64,000 bases of DNA from Mucilaginibacter robiniae. Its GTDB lineage: Bacteria; Bacteroidota; Bacteroidia; Sphingobacteriales; Sphingobacteriaceae. The notes below the pieces were generated by a model that was given only the letters and a program-made list of their open reading frames with translations, had not been told where the DNA came from and made no database searches. Location of the stretch: positions 3,038,001 through 3,102,000 of the forward strand of contig NZ_CP051682.1 in the NCBI RefSeq assembly GCF_012849215.1, written 5' to 3'. Below are positions 17,044 to 26,054 of the stretch, in pieces. How positions within the stretch are numbered: position 1 is the stretch's first letter; each line of letters opens with the position of its first letter. The translations under genes and the position numbers were made by a program.

Positions 17044-20000
17044 TTAGTTAAGCGGTAAGATAAACCAAAAGGTACTGCCTTTGCCCAGTTCGCTTTCTAC
17101 ACCAATTTGGCCTTGGTGCCTTTGTATAATTTCGGCACTTAAATACAGGCCAATGCCAAAGCCCGATATATTTTGCATATGTTGGCTATCTACCCGGTAG
17201 TACCGGTCAAAAAGCCGTTCGGCATCATGGGGTTTAATACCCATACCTTCATCCGTAACCGTTACTTTAACCCCTGTGCTTGTTGCTGAGCAGTTAATGG
17301 TAATAGCCGTGTTTTTGGGCGAGTATTTAATAGCGTTGCTAACTAGGTTAGATAAAACTGAACCAATTTTATCCTGGTCGGCATGTAGAGGGGAATGAAA
17401 CTCAGAATTAAAGCTGATAGTATGACTGCTGGTATGTAACCGTGCTTCATCTATTACCTCTTCAATAAGCTGGTTCAAATTAAAGTTTTGTTTATTTAAC
17501 AGTATTTTACCCGATTCTAAACGTGAAACATTCAGGAAGCCGCTAATCAGCGTATTCATTTTCCTGATTTGGGTAATCACCTTTTCCAGAGTGTTTGCTG
17601 TGAATTTATCCTCCGTACGCTGGGCTTTAACCTGTAACAACTGTGCATAACCGCTTAATGAAGTAAGTGGCGTTTTAAGCTCATGGCTAACCATGCCGAT
17701 AAAATCGTTTTTGCGCAACTCGTCTTCTTTAGATTCTGTAATATCCAAAATAGTACCTATAATGGCTATCACTTCTCCATGCTCGTTTAATTCCACTTTA
17801 CCCATCGAGTTTAGCCATTTTCTTTTACCACCATCAAAAGGTTGTATCTGGTAATCTTCGCTAAACCGACCTTTGGTTTGTACGGCTTGCAATATTGCGT
17901 TCAAAAACCTTTCCCGATGTTCAGGAACTACCACCTCCAATGTTTTTTCGAATGATAATTTTTCATCTAACGGTATACCATGAATTTTTCTTGCGGTTGC
18001 TGATACGATCAGATTATCTGTACCCCAATCAGTTTTCCAGGTACCCATACCGGCAGCATCCATGGCTAGCTTTAAGGTATCGGTAGCCTTTTCCAGCTCT
18101 TTGCGCGATGCTACTTGGTCAGATACATCCACAGCAACTGCCATCATGCCCGATATAAGTTGGTTTTCTTCGCGTATGGGCTCAACCGTAAGGTTAACGT
18201 ATTTAGTTTCCGGATTACCGAACCGAATTAAATTTACCGGAATATCGCCCGATATAAAGCGTTCTCCGGTTTGGTAAACATTTTCCATAATGAGGTCAAA
18301 ACCCTGGTTTTCCAATTCGGGTATGGCTTCAAACAAAGGTTTCTGGAAAGTTTCATCAGCGGTGCGGCCCCAGTACTGCAGCATACGGTCGTTAGCCAGT
18401 TCTATAACATGGTTAGGGCCGCGGTAAATGGCAATAGCTGCGGGGGCATCTGTAAGCAGGTTACGCAGTTGCTGTTCGGCATAGCTACGGGCTTTTGATA
18501 TTTTAATTTGCGCCCTGATTTTAGTAAGCAATTCAGCTGCCGAAAAAGGTTTAACCAAATAATCGTCGGCACCGACTTGTAGGCCATCAATACGAGCTTC
18601 TTCGCCCGCACGTGCCGATAAGAAGATAACCGGCAAGCTGGTTGTTCGGGCACTGGTACGGATGTGCTGCAACATGGTTTTACCATCCATCACAGGCATC
18701 ATCATATCGCTCAATACCAAATCAGGCATTGATGTCTGGAGCTGTATGACGGCATCTTCACCGTTTACCGCTGTAGTTACAGTAAAATAAGGTTCCAGCA
18801 GTCTGCTTAGGTAAGCCCGCATATCTGAGTTATCGTCCACAATCAAAATATTAATTTCTTCCTCTTCAAGGTTAATATTTTGTTGTTGCACCAAGCTGCT
18901 ATCTATCTTAACCGATGCGTTAGTGTCGGATGTTTTTTCAGGTTGCAGCAAGCTAATGGCTTCCCGGATGAACGCGCCTTTTAACGTGCTAGAGTCAATC
19001 GTCTTTTCAGTTTCCAGCACTTGGGCTTGTGGCAGGTGCACTTTGCCTAAGGGTATTTTCACGGTAAACGTGCTACCAACTCCTTCGGTACTTTCAACAG
19101 TTATTTCTCCATTATGCAGGTGTACCAATTCATGTACTAATGATAAGCCTATGCCCGAGCCTTCGTGTGTGCGGCCAGCCGAGTTTTCGACCCGGTGAAA
19201 GCGCTCAAACATGTGGGGCAATTCTTTTTCTGGAATACCTACGCCACTATCCTGCACTTGAAGTACTGCAAAATTGCCTTGCTGGCTTAATGTAACCTGA
19301 ATAAAGCCTTCCAGCGTATATTTAAAAGCGTTAGAAAGCAAGTTAAGCACAATTTTTTCCCACATCTGCCGGTCAATGTAGGTAGCCTCAGTTAATACCG
19401 GGCAGTTTACCCGAAGTTCCATGCCGGCTTTTTCAATAATAGAACGGAAACTGCTGGCTAAATCGGTAGTGAGTTCGCTTAAATTCAAAGGCTGGTAGGC
19501 AGCCTGAACACGCCCTGCCTCTACACGGCTATAATCCAGTAAATTATTAACGAGTTTTAATAATCGTAAAGCATTACGGTGAGTGGCTTCAATAGGCTCT
19601 TGCAACTCGGCAGTTAATGATTGCCGGCTTAGCAAATCTTCCAGCGGTCCCAGCATTAAAGTAAGCGGCGTACGAAACTCATGACTTACATTACTGAAAA
19701 AAGCTGTTTTTGAACGGTCAATTTCAGCTAAAGCCTCAGCCCGTTTTTGTTCCTGCTCGTATGCATAAACGTTAGAAACGGCTGTGTTGTAAGTGTTGGC
19801 TAGCAGGTCGTAAAAGTTAAGATATTCCTGGTCGATAGCACGCCGGGCACTTACCCCGGCTACGATAAAGCCAAACAGCTCGGCTTGGCCGCTAATGCGT
19901 ACCGGCAAAATCATGGCTGATTGTGGCGCTTCAGGGTAAGGCTCGCAAGTAAAGTTGCCGAAACGTGCAGTGAGGTTATCTACTTCTTCCATCAAGCCCG

Positions 20001-20760
20001 ATTCTTGTACCTTGAATAATGGCCAAGAAGAAGTAGGGTTAGGGCTATTTAAATCAATTTCTTGCGGTGTAAACGCTGTACTAGCAGGCAAGCCTGCGCT
20101 ACTTACCAGGTGTGCTTTTCCTGTACTGGAGTCCAGTTGGTATAGTAGTATGAAAGGTAAGTCTAAAACATAATCCTGGTATTTGGACGAGGTAACTTCA
20201 CCAATTTCCTGTACTGATTTGGCTTTGCCGATAGCTGCACCTAACTCTCGCAAGGCTTGTGTGCGGCGGCCGCTCAGCATCTTTTCGGTAGTTTCGGTAA
20301 TAGGGTGAAAAATACCGCCCACACCGCCCGATTCATCCCGGATCGGCGCAAAAGAGAACGTCATGAAAGCTTCTTCCAGATAGCCGTAGCGGTCCAGAAA
20401 CATGCGTTGATCCTGAATGTAGGTACCTTCGCCTTGCTGGCCACGATCAAAGGCATCACCTACTACAGGTAATGCGGTTTCCCAGCAAATTTTGAAATTC
20501 TGCCCCATAGCTTCGGGGTGTTTAGCACCGCATATAGGGCGGTAACTATCGTTGTAAATCTGTATGGTTTCGGCACCCCAGGCAATCAAAATCGGGAAGG
20601 TGGAAGAAAGGCAAAGGCTTACTGAAGTACGTAAGCTTTGTGGCCATCCCTCAATTGGTCCTAACGCTGTTTTCGACCAGTCCATTGATCGTATCAGCTT
20701 ACCCATTTCACCGCCACTGGATAAAAATTGTTCGGTACTTTTAGCCTGTATTGTATTCAT
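17044..20760 (-). CDS. Hybrid sensor histidine kinase with two kinase modules
   Basis: The 1238-residue cytoplasmic protein has no transmembrane segment. In order it contains a PAS-like domain (about 30-165), a GAF-like domain (about 170-335), a first kinase with phospho-accepting H360 in NVSHEFRTPL and ATP-binding motifs, a receiver domain with D685 in LVLSDMMMP, two PAS domains (about 765-1010), and a second kinase with H1026 in MVSHELKTPL and a second ATPase domain ending near 1238. One protein with two complete kinases suggests internal phosphorelay. It has no adjacent response regulator; the stand-alone receiver at 8840 could be a partner, which is only a guess. It is read alone. Confidence 0.92.
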   Translation of the reverse strand: MNTIQAKSTEQFLSSGGEMGKLIRSMDWSKTALGPIEGWPQSLRTSVSLCLSSTFPILIAWGAETIQIYNDSYRPICGAKHPEAMGQNFKICWETALPVVGDAFDRGQQGEGTYIQDQRMFLDRYGYLEEAFMTFSFAPIRDESGGVGGIFHPITETTEKMLSGRRTQALRELGAAIGKAKSVQEIGEVTSSKYQDYVLDLPFILLYQLDSSTGKAHLVSSAGLPASTAFTPQEIDLNSPNPTSSWPLFKVQESGLMEEVDNLTARFGNFTCEPYPEAPQSAMILPVRISGQAELFGFIVAGVSARRAIDQEYLNFYDLLANTYNTAVSNVYAYEQEQKRAEALAEIDRSKTAFFSNVSHEFRTPLTLMLGPLEDLLSRQSLTAELQEPIEATHRNALRLLKLVNNLLDYSRVEAGRVQAAYQPLNLSELTTDLASSFRSIIEKAGMELRVNCPVLTEATYIDRQMWEKIVLNLLSNAFKYTLEGFIQVTLSQQGNFAVLQVQDSGVGIPEKELPHMFERFHRVENSAGRTHEGSGIGLSLVHELVHLHNGEITVESTEGVGSTFTVKIPLGKVHLPQAQVLETEKTIDSSTLKGAFIREAISLLQPEKTSDTNASVKIDSSLVQQQNINLEEEEINILIVDDNSDMRAYLSRLLEPYFTVTTAVNGEDAVIQLQTSMPDLVLSDMMMPVMDGKTMLQHIRTSARTTSLPVIFLSARAGEEARIDGLQVGADDYLVKPFSAAELLTKIRAQIKISKARSYAEQQLRNLLTDAPAAIAIYRGPNHVIELANDRMLQYWGRTADETFQKPLFEAIPELENQGFDLIMENVYQTGERFISGDIPVNLIRFGNPETKYVNLTVEPIREENQLISGMMAVAVDVSDQVASRKELEKATDTLKLAMDAAGMGTWKTDWGTDNLIVSATARKIHGIPLDEKLSFEKTLEVVVPEHRERFLNAILQAVQTKGRFSEDYQIQPFDGGKRKWLNSMGKVELNEHGEVIAIIGTILDITESKEDELRKNDFIGMVSHELKTPLTSLSGYAQLLQVKAQRTEDKFTANTLEKVITQIRKMNTLISGFLNVSRLESGKILLNKQNFNLNQLIEEVIDEARLHTSSHTISFNSEFHSPLHADQDKIGSVLSNLVSNAIKYSPKNTAITINCSATSTGVKVTVTDEGMGIKPHDAERLFDRYYRVDSQHMQNISGFGIGLYLSAEIIQRHQGQIGVESELGKGSTFWFILPLN

Positions 20761-21275
20761 AATTAATGCATTGCCCTGTGTAGGGGTGCTATACCTGATA
20801 ATAAATTAATGCGTTAGTAAAAATAAGTATTTAGTTGAAATTAAAGCAACTTAGTCAGGACATTCAATACTAACTTTTAAGTCATTACACAAGCTTTTTG
20901 TTTCGCAAAACGTGTTATTGTATAGCTAATAGTTAATTGTGGGCTACATCGAAAAGAACTTAGTGGATTGCGCCGGATTCATAAGAGATTTATGCTTTTT
21001 TGAAATTATTGATTGGATATACCTATTAACAATGCTAAAGCTTAACATACAATTCATACAAACAACATATTGTCTTGCCAGCTTTGTACTAAGTTTTTGA
21101 TGTAAATCAGTTAAATAGTTTGGAAGAGCGGGCAAGCCGCTCTTTTGTTGTTTATAAGCTGCTGTATTAATGGCTAATGATAGCCTGTATCCTATATGAG
21201 TGTATAGCATAGTGCCTCATAGTTAAAACTATTGTGGCAAATAGGTGTTAGCTGTTTAATTATTTCGACAAAACC
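20761..21275. other. Gene-free gap with an orphan plus-strand terminator
   Basis: The 515-nt AT-rich gap lies upstream of both the kinase (minus) and the small membrane protein (plus). The main feature is the terminator at 21125-21146, which no annotated plus-strand gene needs. The possible minus-strand frame at 20944-21210 looks non-coding. Confidence 0.5.
21125..21146 (+). terminator. Orphan intrinsic terminator
   Basis: AGAGCGG (21125-21131) and CCGCTCT (21137-21143) form a perfect GC-rich stem with a 5-nt loop, followed by TTTT and GTTG. It is oriented on the plus strand, but the nearest upstream plus-strand gene ends at 14054, so it may end a small RNA starting within 20761-21124. Confidence 0.55.
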
Positions 21276-21497
21276 ATGAACAAATTTTTCAGAGCTTTAA
21301 TTGCGGCATGGGGTGCCAAAAAGTTAGGTGGCGGTTGCTTTTCCACCATTATTATATTTATTATCATTTATACATTATTGGGTAAATGCAATCAAAATTC
21401 AAGAGCTGCTGTTAAATTTGTTCCCGTAAAAGCGCAACAAATTACAAAGCCAGCTTCTGTGCAGGCTCATCAAACAATGGTGCTAAAGCATCAATAA
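21276..21497 (+). CDS. Small single-span membrane protein
   Basis: The 73-residue product has one hydrophobic helix (about residues 23-37, FSTIIIFIIIYTLLG) preceded by positively charged residues and followed by a cysteine and a basic, Gln-rich tail. A good terminator follows 23 nt after the stop, supporting that it is transcribed. No family was recognised. It might instead be a type of small lipoprotein-like protein, but no lipobox matches well. Confidence 0.5.
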   Translation: MNKFFRALIAAWGAKKLGGGCFSTIIIFIIIYTLLGKCNQNSRAAVKFVPVKAQQITKPASVQAHQTMVLKHQ

Positions 21498-21520
21498 ATT
21501 TAGTGCTAAATGCGCTAATA

Positions 21521-21555
21521 AAAGGCTTATCAAAGTAAATTTGATAAGCCTTTTT
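21521..21555. terminator. Terminator between convergent small gene and phosphatase gene
   Basis: AAAGGCTTATCAAA (21521-21534) and TTTGATAAGCCTTT (21540-21553) are perfectly complementary over 14 bp with a 5-nt loop. A-rich and T-rich flanks make it usable on both strands. Confidence 0.85.
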
Positions 21556-21563
21556 ATTGGCTA

Positions 21564-22166
21564 TCACCCCTTAATATCGCCGGTATGGTTCAGTAAAGTA
21601 ATGCGGGCAGTTTCTTCATAAAGCTCGATAATACTTACTGATGCCGGGCTTATCTCGATACGTTGAAACAAATCTAGCGGAATACCGGCATAATAGGTAA
21701 TAGCAGCTTTAATCAGGTCGACATGGCTTACAATTGCTATTGTTTCCTGCTCATGCTGGCTGCGTAACTTTTCAAATCCATTAATAATTCGCAGTTGGGC
21801 TTCCGTCATGGTTTCTCCTCCCGGAATGCGCGTATAGCTTCTGAAAGAGTTGAAAAGCTTAAAGGTTAACTCGCTTTCCAGCTCCTTAAAAGTTTTGTTA
21901 GTCCATTGGCCAAAATCAATCTCCAGAAAATCTTCACAGATTGTACTCGTGAGCTGATGTGAGGCAGCAATAGGCTCCGCCGTTTCTACAGCACGTTCCA
22001 GTGGGCTGCTGTAAATAGCCGATAGGGGTAGGTGAGTTAGCCGTTCGGCCAGCGTTTGGGCCTGCGCTTTACCTTCTTCATTCAGTGATATACCCGGGGT
22101 TCTGCCCGACAAACGGTAACCTACCGAATTGGTAGTGGCATGGCGGATGAGTACAAATTTAGTCAT
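21564..22166 (-). CDS. Histidine phosphatase (phosphoglycerate-mutase-like)
   Basis: The 200-residue protein carries the histidine-phosphatase signature VLIRHATTNSVGYRLSGRTP near the N-terminus (nucleophile H9), YSSPLERAVETAEP in the middle and IVSHVDLIKA near the end, the second catalytic histidine. The ATG at 22166 is chosen over one at 22205, which would add 13 unconserved residues before the first strand. Relatives include alpha-ribazole phosphatase and phosphoglycerate mutase-like phosphatases. The substrate cannot be decided. Confidence 0.88.
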   Translation of the reverse strand: MTKFVLIRHATTNSVGYRLSGRTPGISLNEEGKAQAQTLAERLTHLPLSAIYSSPLERAVETAEPIAASHQLTSTICEDFLEIDFGQWTNKTFKELESELTFKLFNSFRSYTRIPGGETMTEAQLRIINGFEKLRSQHEQETIAIVSHVDLIKAAITYYAGIPLDLFQRIEISPASVSIIELYEETARITLLNHTGDIKG

Positions 22167-22261
22167 GCGTTCTAAACTTAATAAGTGTATGTTTGTTTCA
22201 AGCAATCAATTTGCCGAATAAAGCATAATCGCTTTGTTTAGAAAAAATTAAACTTATTGAA

Positions 22262-23368
22262 TTGAAAGATACAGATACTCGCGGCCTGAAAATAGGCGTT
22301 TTAACATTTCATCGTTGTATTAATTATGGTAGTTACTGGCAGGCGCGTGGTTTAGTTGAAGGGCTGCAAAGCCGTGGTCATGAAGTCGTATTGCTTGATC
22401 ATTACTCCCGAAGAGTAAACTTTGCTGAATGGAAATGTGCCCTGCAACCGGTGCTGCCTACCCACGTTCCGAAATCCGATCATGCGATTTACCGGAAGAA
22501 GATGGAAAAATTCTTTAGCTTATTTGAAACGTTGCCACTATCTCCAGCTTTTGAACTGGATGATCCATCACAGATGGAAGAATATGATGTAGTAGTAGTA
22601 GGTAGTGATGAAGTATGGAATTTATCTCACCCCTGGTACGGGTACTGCCCACTGTTTTATGGCGATGGTATTAAAGCGAAACACTTAATTTCATACGCAG
22701 CCAGCTTTGGTAATTATGATGCCACCTGGGGACTGAACCCTGATTGGGCTAAAAAGCTGCTGAACTTTGAAAGTATTTCGGTACGTGACGAAAACTCACG
22801 CACAATTATAAAAAATGCATTGGGGTTTGAACCCGAAATGGTGCTTGACCCTTGTTTGCAATTCGCTATTCACCCTGACGAGCGGGATTTAAGCCACTTG
22901 CCAAAGCCTTACGTCGCTTTGTACGGGCATAATTTCACAGAATTTTTTATTCGCGAGATTAGAGCATGGGCTAACCAGAGGAACCTGCCACTGGTAAGTA
23001 TTGGTTACCGGAATGATTGGGCAGATGAGAATTGGTTAACTGCTGACCCACACGATTTTGCAAATTTCATGGCCAAATCGGAAGCTGTAGTTACCAACTT
23101 TTTTCATGGATGTGTTTTTGCCTTGATTAATTCTAAGCCATTTGTTTGCGAAACTACGCCTTACCGTAGTAATAAACTCATTGGCTTGATGACGAAGGTA
23201 GGTGGCGAAAAACATTTAATTACAGAAGGTACGCCTGCCGAAATATACCATGCCCGTTTATCAGAGCCGGTAGATGAAAAGATTCAACAGAAAATTGCTG
23301 AATTACGGCAAAGTTCCAATGCTTATCTGGATGCGGCGCTGGCACCTAAACCAATGCAACTATCATGA
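22262..23368 (+). CDS. Polysaccharide pyruvyl transferase family protein
   Basis: The 368-residue protein matches the polysaccharide pyruvyl transferase family, whose studied members add ketal pyruvate to sugars from phosphoenolpyruvate. Marks are the N-terminal GVLTFHRCINYGSYWQ, DVVVVGSDEVWN in the first half, and the late segment EAVVTNFFHGCVFALINSKPFV with the conserved HG. No ATG is in frame upstream before a stop; the start is a TTG at 22262. It overlaps the FrhB-like gene by four bases (ATGA). Such pairs are common in Bacteroidota surface-polysaccharide loci. Confidence 0.87.
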   Translation: MKDTDTRGLKIGVLTFHRCINYGSYWQARGLVEGLQSRGHEVVLLDHYSRRVNFAEWKCALQPVLPTHVPKSDHAIYRKKMEKFFSLFETLPLSPAFELDDPSQMEEYDVVVVGSDEVWNLSHPWYGYCPLFYGDGIKAKHLISYAASFGNYDATWGLNPDWAKKLLNFESISVRDENSRTIIKNALGFEPEMVLDPCLQFAIHPDERDLSHLPKPYVALYGHNFTEFFIREIRAWANQRNLPLVSIGYRNDWADENWLTADPHDFANFMAKSEAVVTNFFHGCVFALINSKPFVCETTPYRSNKLIGLMTKVGGEKHLITEGTPAEIYHARLSEPVDEKIQQKIAELRQSSNAYLDAALAPKPMQLS

Positions 23369-24756
23369 AGCAGCAGTACAGCCCGAAAGATATTGTGAGT
23401 TCCGGTTTGTGCATTGGCTGTGGCAGTTGTGTTGCGCAGGCGGATACGCATGGCGTAGATGCTTTGGTGGATTTTGATGCACAAGGGCAGCTTAAACCAC
23501 AAGGCCCCACTACCTGGTTCAGAAAAGAATCGGAAAGCTTTACGCAAACGTGCCCGTTCTCGCCTAAGGCCAAAAACGAAGATGATTTATCAGTTCGGCT
23601 TTTTCCGGATGCTGCACAGCACAATGCTGGGGTTGGTCGTTTTCAAAGTGGTTATGTAGGGCATGTGGCTGAAGAAGATTTTCGTATGCAAGGCAGTTCG
23701 GGTGGCTTAGTAACCTGGGTAGCTACCGAATTGATGCGCCAGGGACTGATTGATGGTGTAGCGCATGTAATTGCCACACAAGATCCGCAAACAGAGGGTA
23801 GGTATTTCAAATATCGTATATCACGTACCGAGCAGGAAGTTCGGGAGGGCGCTAAGTCAAGATATTATCCGGTAGAGTTATCGGCGGTGTTAAAAATTAT
23901 TCGGGAGGTGCCTGGCCGCTATGCCATAATTGCTATTCCGTGCATGATTAAAGCGGTGCAATTACTGCGGCAGCAAGACCCTATTTATCAGGAACGTATT
24001 GCGTTTACCTTAGGGCTTTTTTGCGGGCACATGAAGAGCGCCCGTTTTGTAGAAAGCTTTGCCTGGCAATTGAAAGTTCCTATTCAGGAGGTAAATAAAG
24101 TGGAGTTTCGTTATAAAGACCCGAACCGACCTGCCAACTGGTATAATGCCATGCTGACCCTGAATGATGGGCGTGTGGTAAACCGCGATTGGTGGCATTT
24201 GGTAGATGGCGATTGGGGCGCAGGCTTTTTCATGAATTCGGCTTGCAACTTTTGTGACGATGTAGTAGCCGAAACGGCCGACATATCCTTTGGTGATGCC
24301 TGGGTAGAACCTTATTCGTCGGATGGAAAAGGTACCAACGTGATCGTAGTGCGTTCGCCAGTTGTCGAGAACATGGTAAGTGCCGCTATACAAGACGGGC
24401 GTTTGCAACTGAAAGAAGTAGATGGTGCTTTTATTGAGCAAACGCAGGCTGCTGGCTTTCGCCAGCGTCGTGAGGGTTTAGCTTACCGGCTTACCTGGGC
24501 AACCGATGGCGTACAGCCCATAAAGCGGGTAGCACCGGATGCAAACAGACCTTCTAAAGAGCGTAAACGTATTTACCGGATGCGTTATTGGATCTCTAAA
24601 TGGTGTGGTCGTATGTTTTGGCTGGCCCGCAAGCTGAACAGTCCGCGGGTATATTTATCCTGGGCGCGTTTTGCTATTGCCGTATACCACGGGTTAGCCT
24701 ACCATCAGGGCGACTGGAAAGAGATGAAAAAGCGATACGTTGATTTAAAGGCGTAA
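23365..24756 (+). CDS. FrhB-like Fe-S/flavin protein (coenzyme F420 hydrogenase beta subunit family)
   Basis: The 463-residue protein has an N-terminal cysteine cluster (CIGCGSC, about residues 14-20) that fits a 4Fe-4S site, then the FrhB N- and C-terminal domains, including SSGGLVTWVATELMRQGLID, IAIPCMIKAV and the later CNFCDDVVAETADISFGDAW. Despite the family name it is unlikely to use F420 here. Members in polysaccharide loci are thought to reduce or transfer to a sugar precursor. It is translationally coupled to the pyruvyl transferase and is followed by a palindromic GTGTTACA structure. Confidence 0.87.
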   Translation: MKQQYSPKDIVSSGLCIGCGSCVAQADTHGVDALVDFDAQGQLKPQGPTTWFRKESESFTQTCPFSPKAKNEDDLSVRLFPDAAQHNAGVGRFQSGYVGHVAEEDFRMQGSSGGLVTWVATELMRQGLIDGVAHVIATQDPQTEGRYFKYRISRTEQEVREGAKSRYYPVELSAVLKIIREVPGRYAIIAIPCMIKAVQLLRQQDPIYQERIAFTLGLFCGHMKSARFVESFAWQLKVPIQEVNKVEFRYKDPNRPANWYNAMLTLNDGRVVNRDWWHLVDGDWGAGFFMNSACNFCDDVVAETADISFGDAWVEPYSSDGKGTNVIVVRSPVVENMVSAAIQDGRLQLKEVDGAFIEQTQAAGFRQRREGLAYRLTWATDGVQPIKRVAPDANRPSKERKRIYRMRYWISKWCGRMFWLARKLNSPRVYLSWARFAIAVYHGLAYHQGDWKEMKKRYVDLKA

Positions 24757-24769
24757 ACTTATAGGTATA

Positions 24770-24814
24770 GTGTTACAGGTGTTACATGTTTCAGTGTGTA
24801 ACACCCTGTAACAC
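24770..24814. repeat. Inverted repeat of four GTGTTACA units
   Basis: GTGTTACAGGTGTTACA (24770-24786) faces TGTAACACCCTGTAACAC (24797-24814); the arms pair over 17 bp with one bulged C. Each arm is itself a tandem pair of GTGTTACA, 9-10 nt apart. No T-run follows, so it could be a protein-binding site or a stable RNA stem after the FrhB-like gene. It lies in the 179-nt gap between convergent genes. Confidence 0.6.
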
Positions 24815-24935
24815 TGACAAGCCATTGGCAGTGGTGGCACTGTTCTGTCAGTAGTTTACCGGCTGTGTTGTGTTTGCAGTAATCTGTACTGCAATGAGAT
24901 ACAAATTGTTTCTTGTGCATCAATGTGTATAAAGC

Positions 24936-25862
24936 TTATAGTACAGAATTGACTAAGCTTCTTAAACCGGTAGCCACCTGTTCAATTACGGGTTGCCAAT
25001 TGCCTTGATGTTCCTGCCTGTATAATTTCATTGACGGGTACCACGGGCTATCCAGCCGGTTATCCATCCAGCGCCAATCGGCCTGGGCGTGCAGTAAAGT
25101 CCAAACGGGTATATTAAGGGCCCCAGCCAAATGGGCAGGCATCGAGTCGACCGTAATTAGTAGATCAAGCCCGGCAATAACACGTCCATAATCATACAAA
25201 CTAAACTCGCCTGGGTGAATGCCAAAACCTTCCTGCCAGCTTGCTGAAGTTACATTAGCCTGAAGAATGTAAAGGTTAATGCCTTCCATTTGAGCTAGTG
25301 GCTCTAGTAATGAAAACGGAATGCAGCGGGATTTGTCCCAATCACCAGCCTGCCAAACTAAACCTACCGAAAGTTTTTCAGCGTTTTGTTGCGGCAATGG
25401 CAGTGGCTCTGCATGCAGGTAAGGCATCTGCTTGGGTAGGGTCGCAAGCGTAGTCCTGAAAATATAAGGTAGCTCCATGACTTCTACATCCACATCGTAA
25501 GCTACGTCAGGCGTGCCATCGTGTAAGGATAAAAGCTCGTCAATGCCATTTACAGTTTTTAACAGGTCAATAAGTGCGGGTTGTGCCCAAACTATCACCT
25601 GACGAGCTATTTGTTTAAGCAGCGGCGCAAAGCGGATAAATTGAATAGTATCACCTAAACCATGATAGCAGCGTACCAGTACTCGTTTGTCTTGTAAGGA
25701 TCGGCCATCCCAAATACCTTGCTGGTGGCGTGGCAAGGTGTAGTTGCGGTTGGTACCGGTAGCTAATGCTACATCACTAAATTTCCAGGCTTCTTCAAAT
25801 GCGCCATTGCGCATGCATTCCATCCAGGTGCCAAAGGCTTGAGGGGAGTCTGTTTCGCTCAT
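24936..25862 (-). CDS. Glycosyltransferase-like protein, GT9 (heptosyltransferase) relative
   Basis: The 308-residue protein resembles the GT-B fold GT9 family, which in LPS synthesis adds heptose from ADP-heptose. Marks are RVLVRCYHGLGDTIQFIRF near residue 60, SVGLVWQAGDW near 190 and the late donor-site region LDLLITVDSMPAHLAGALN followed by PVWTLL. A helical N-terminal stretch of about 50 residues has some TPR-like character. No signal peptide, so cytoplasmic. It is the last gene of the minus arm of the divergent glycan cluster, separated from the barrel gene by a dispersed repeat. The donor sugar is unknown. Confidence 0.78.
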   Translation of the reverse strand: MSETDSPQAFGTWMECMRNGAFEEAWKFSDVALATGTNRNYTLPRHQQGIWDGRSLQDKRVLVRCYHGLGDTIQFIRFAPLLKQIARQVIVWAQPALIDLLKTVNGIDELLSLHDGTPDVAYDVDVEVMELPYIFRTTLATLPKQMPYLHAEPLPLPQQNAEKLSVGLVWQAGDWDKSRCIPFSLLEPLAQMEGINLYILQANVTSASWQEGFGIHPGEFSLYDYGRVIAGLDLLITVDSMPAHLAGALNIPVWTLLHAQADWRWMDNRLDSPWYPSMKLYRQEHQGNWQPVIEQVATGLRSLVNSVL

Positions 25863-25937
25863 TGCTATTTACCAAACTTGCTATCAGTTTTTTTAGATTT
25901 TACAGACTGCTACAATACTAATTGCAAAAGATACTAT

Positions 25938-26030
25938 AGCATTATTGCTAGGAACGAAGCAATCTCTACATTGATGAGTAATCGTCTGATTAACTCTTGC
26001 AAAGATTGCTTCGTTCCTAGCAATGATGCT
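25938..26030. repeat. Dispersed palindromic repeat, copy 5 (longest arms)
   Basis: The outer 28 bp (25938-25965 and 26003-26030) are complementary with one mismatch and include GGAACGAAGCAATCT, which is shared with copies 3 and 4. The central 37 nt are unpaired. Seven Ts follow on the plus strand. It lies between two minus-strand genes. Confidence 0.75.
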
Positions 26031-26054
26031 TTTTTTAACGACTGTTAACCTAAT

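Noticed and set aside
20944..21210. 88-codon minus-strand frame in the kinase upstream gap
   Set aside because: The product has no recognisable fold or signal, and it runs across the orphan terminator stem; coding is not supported.
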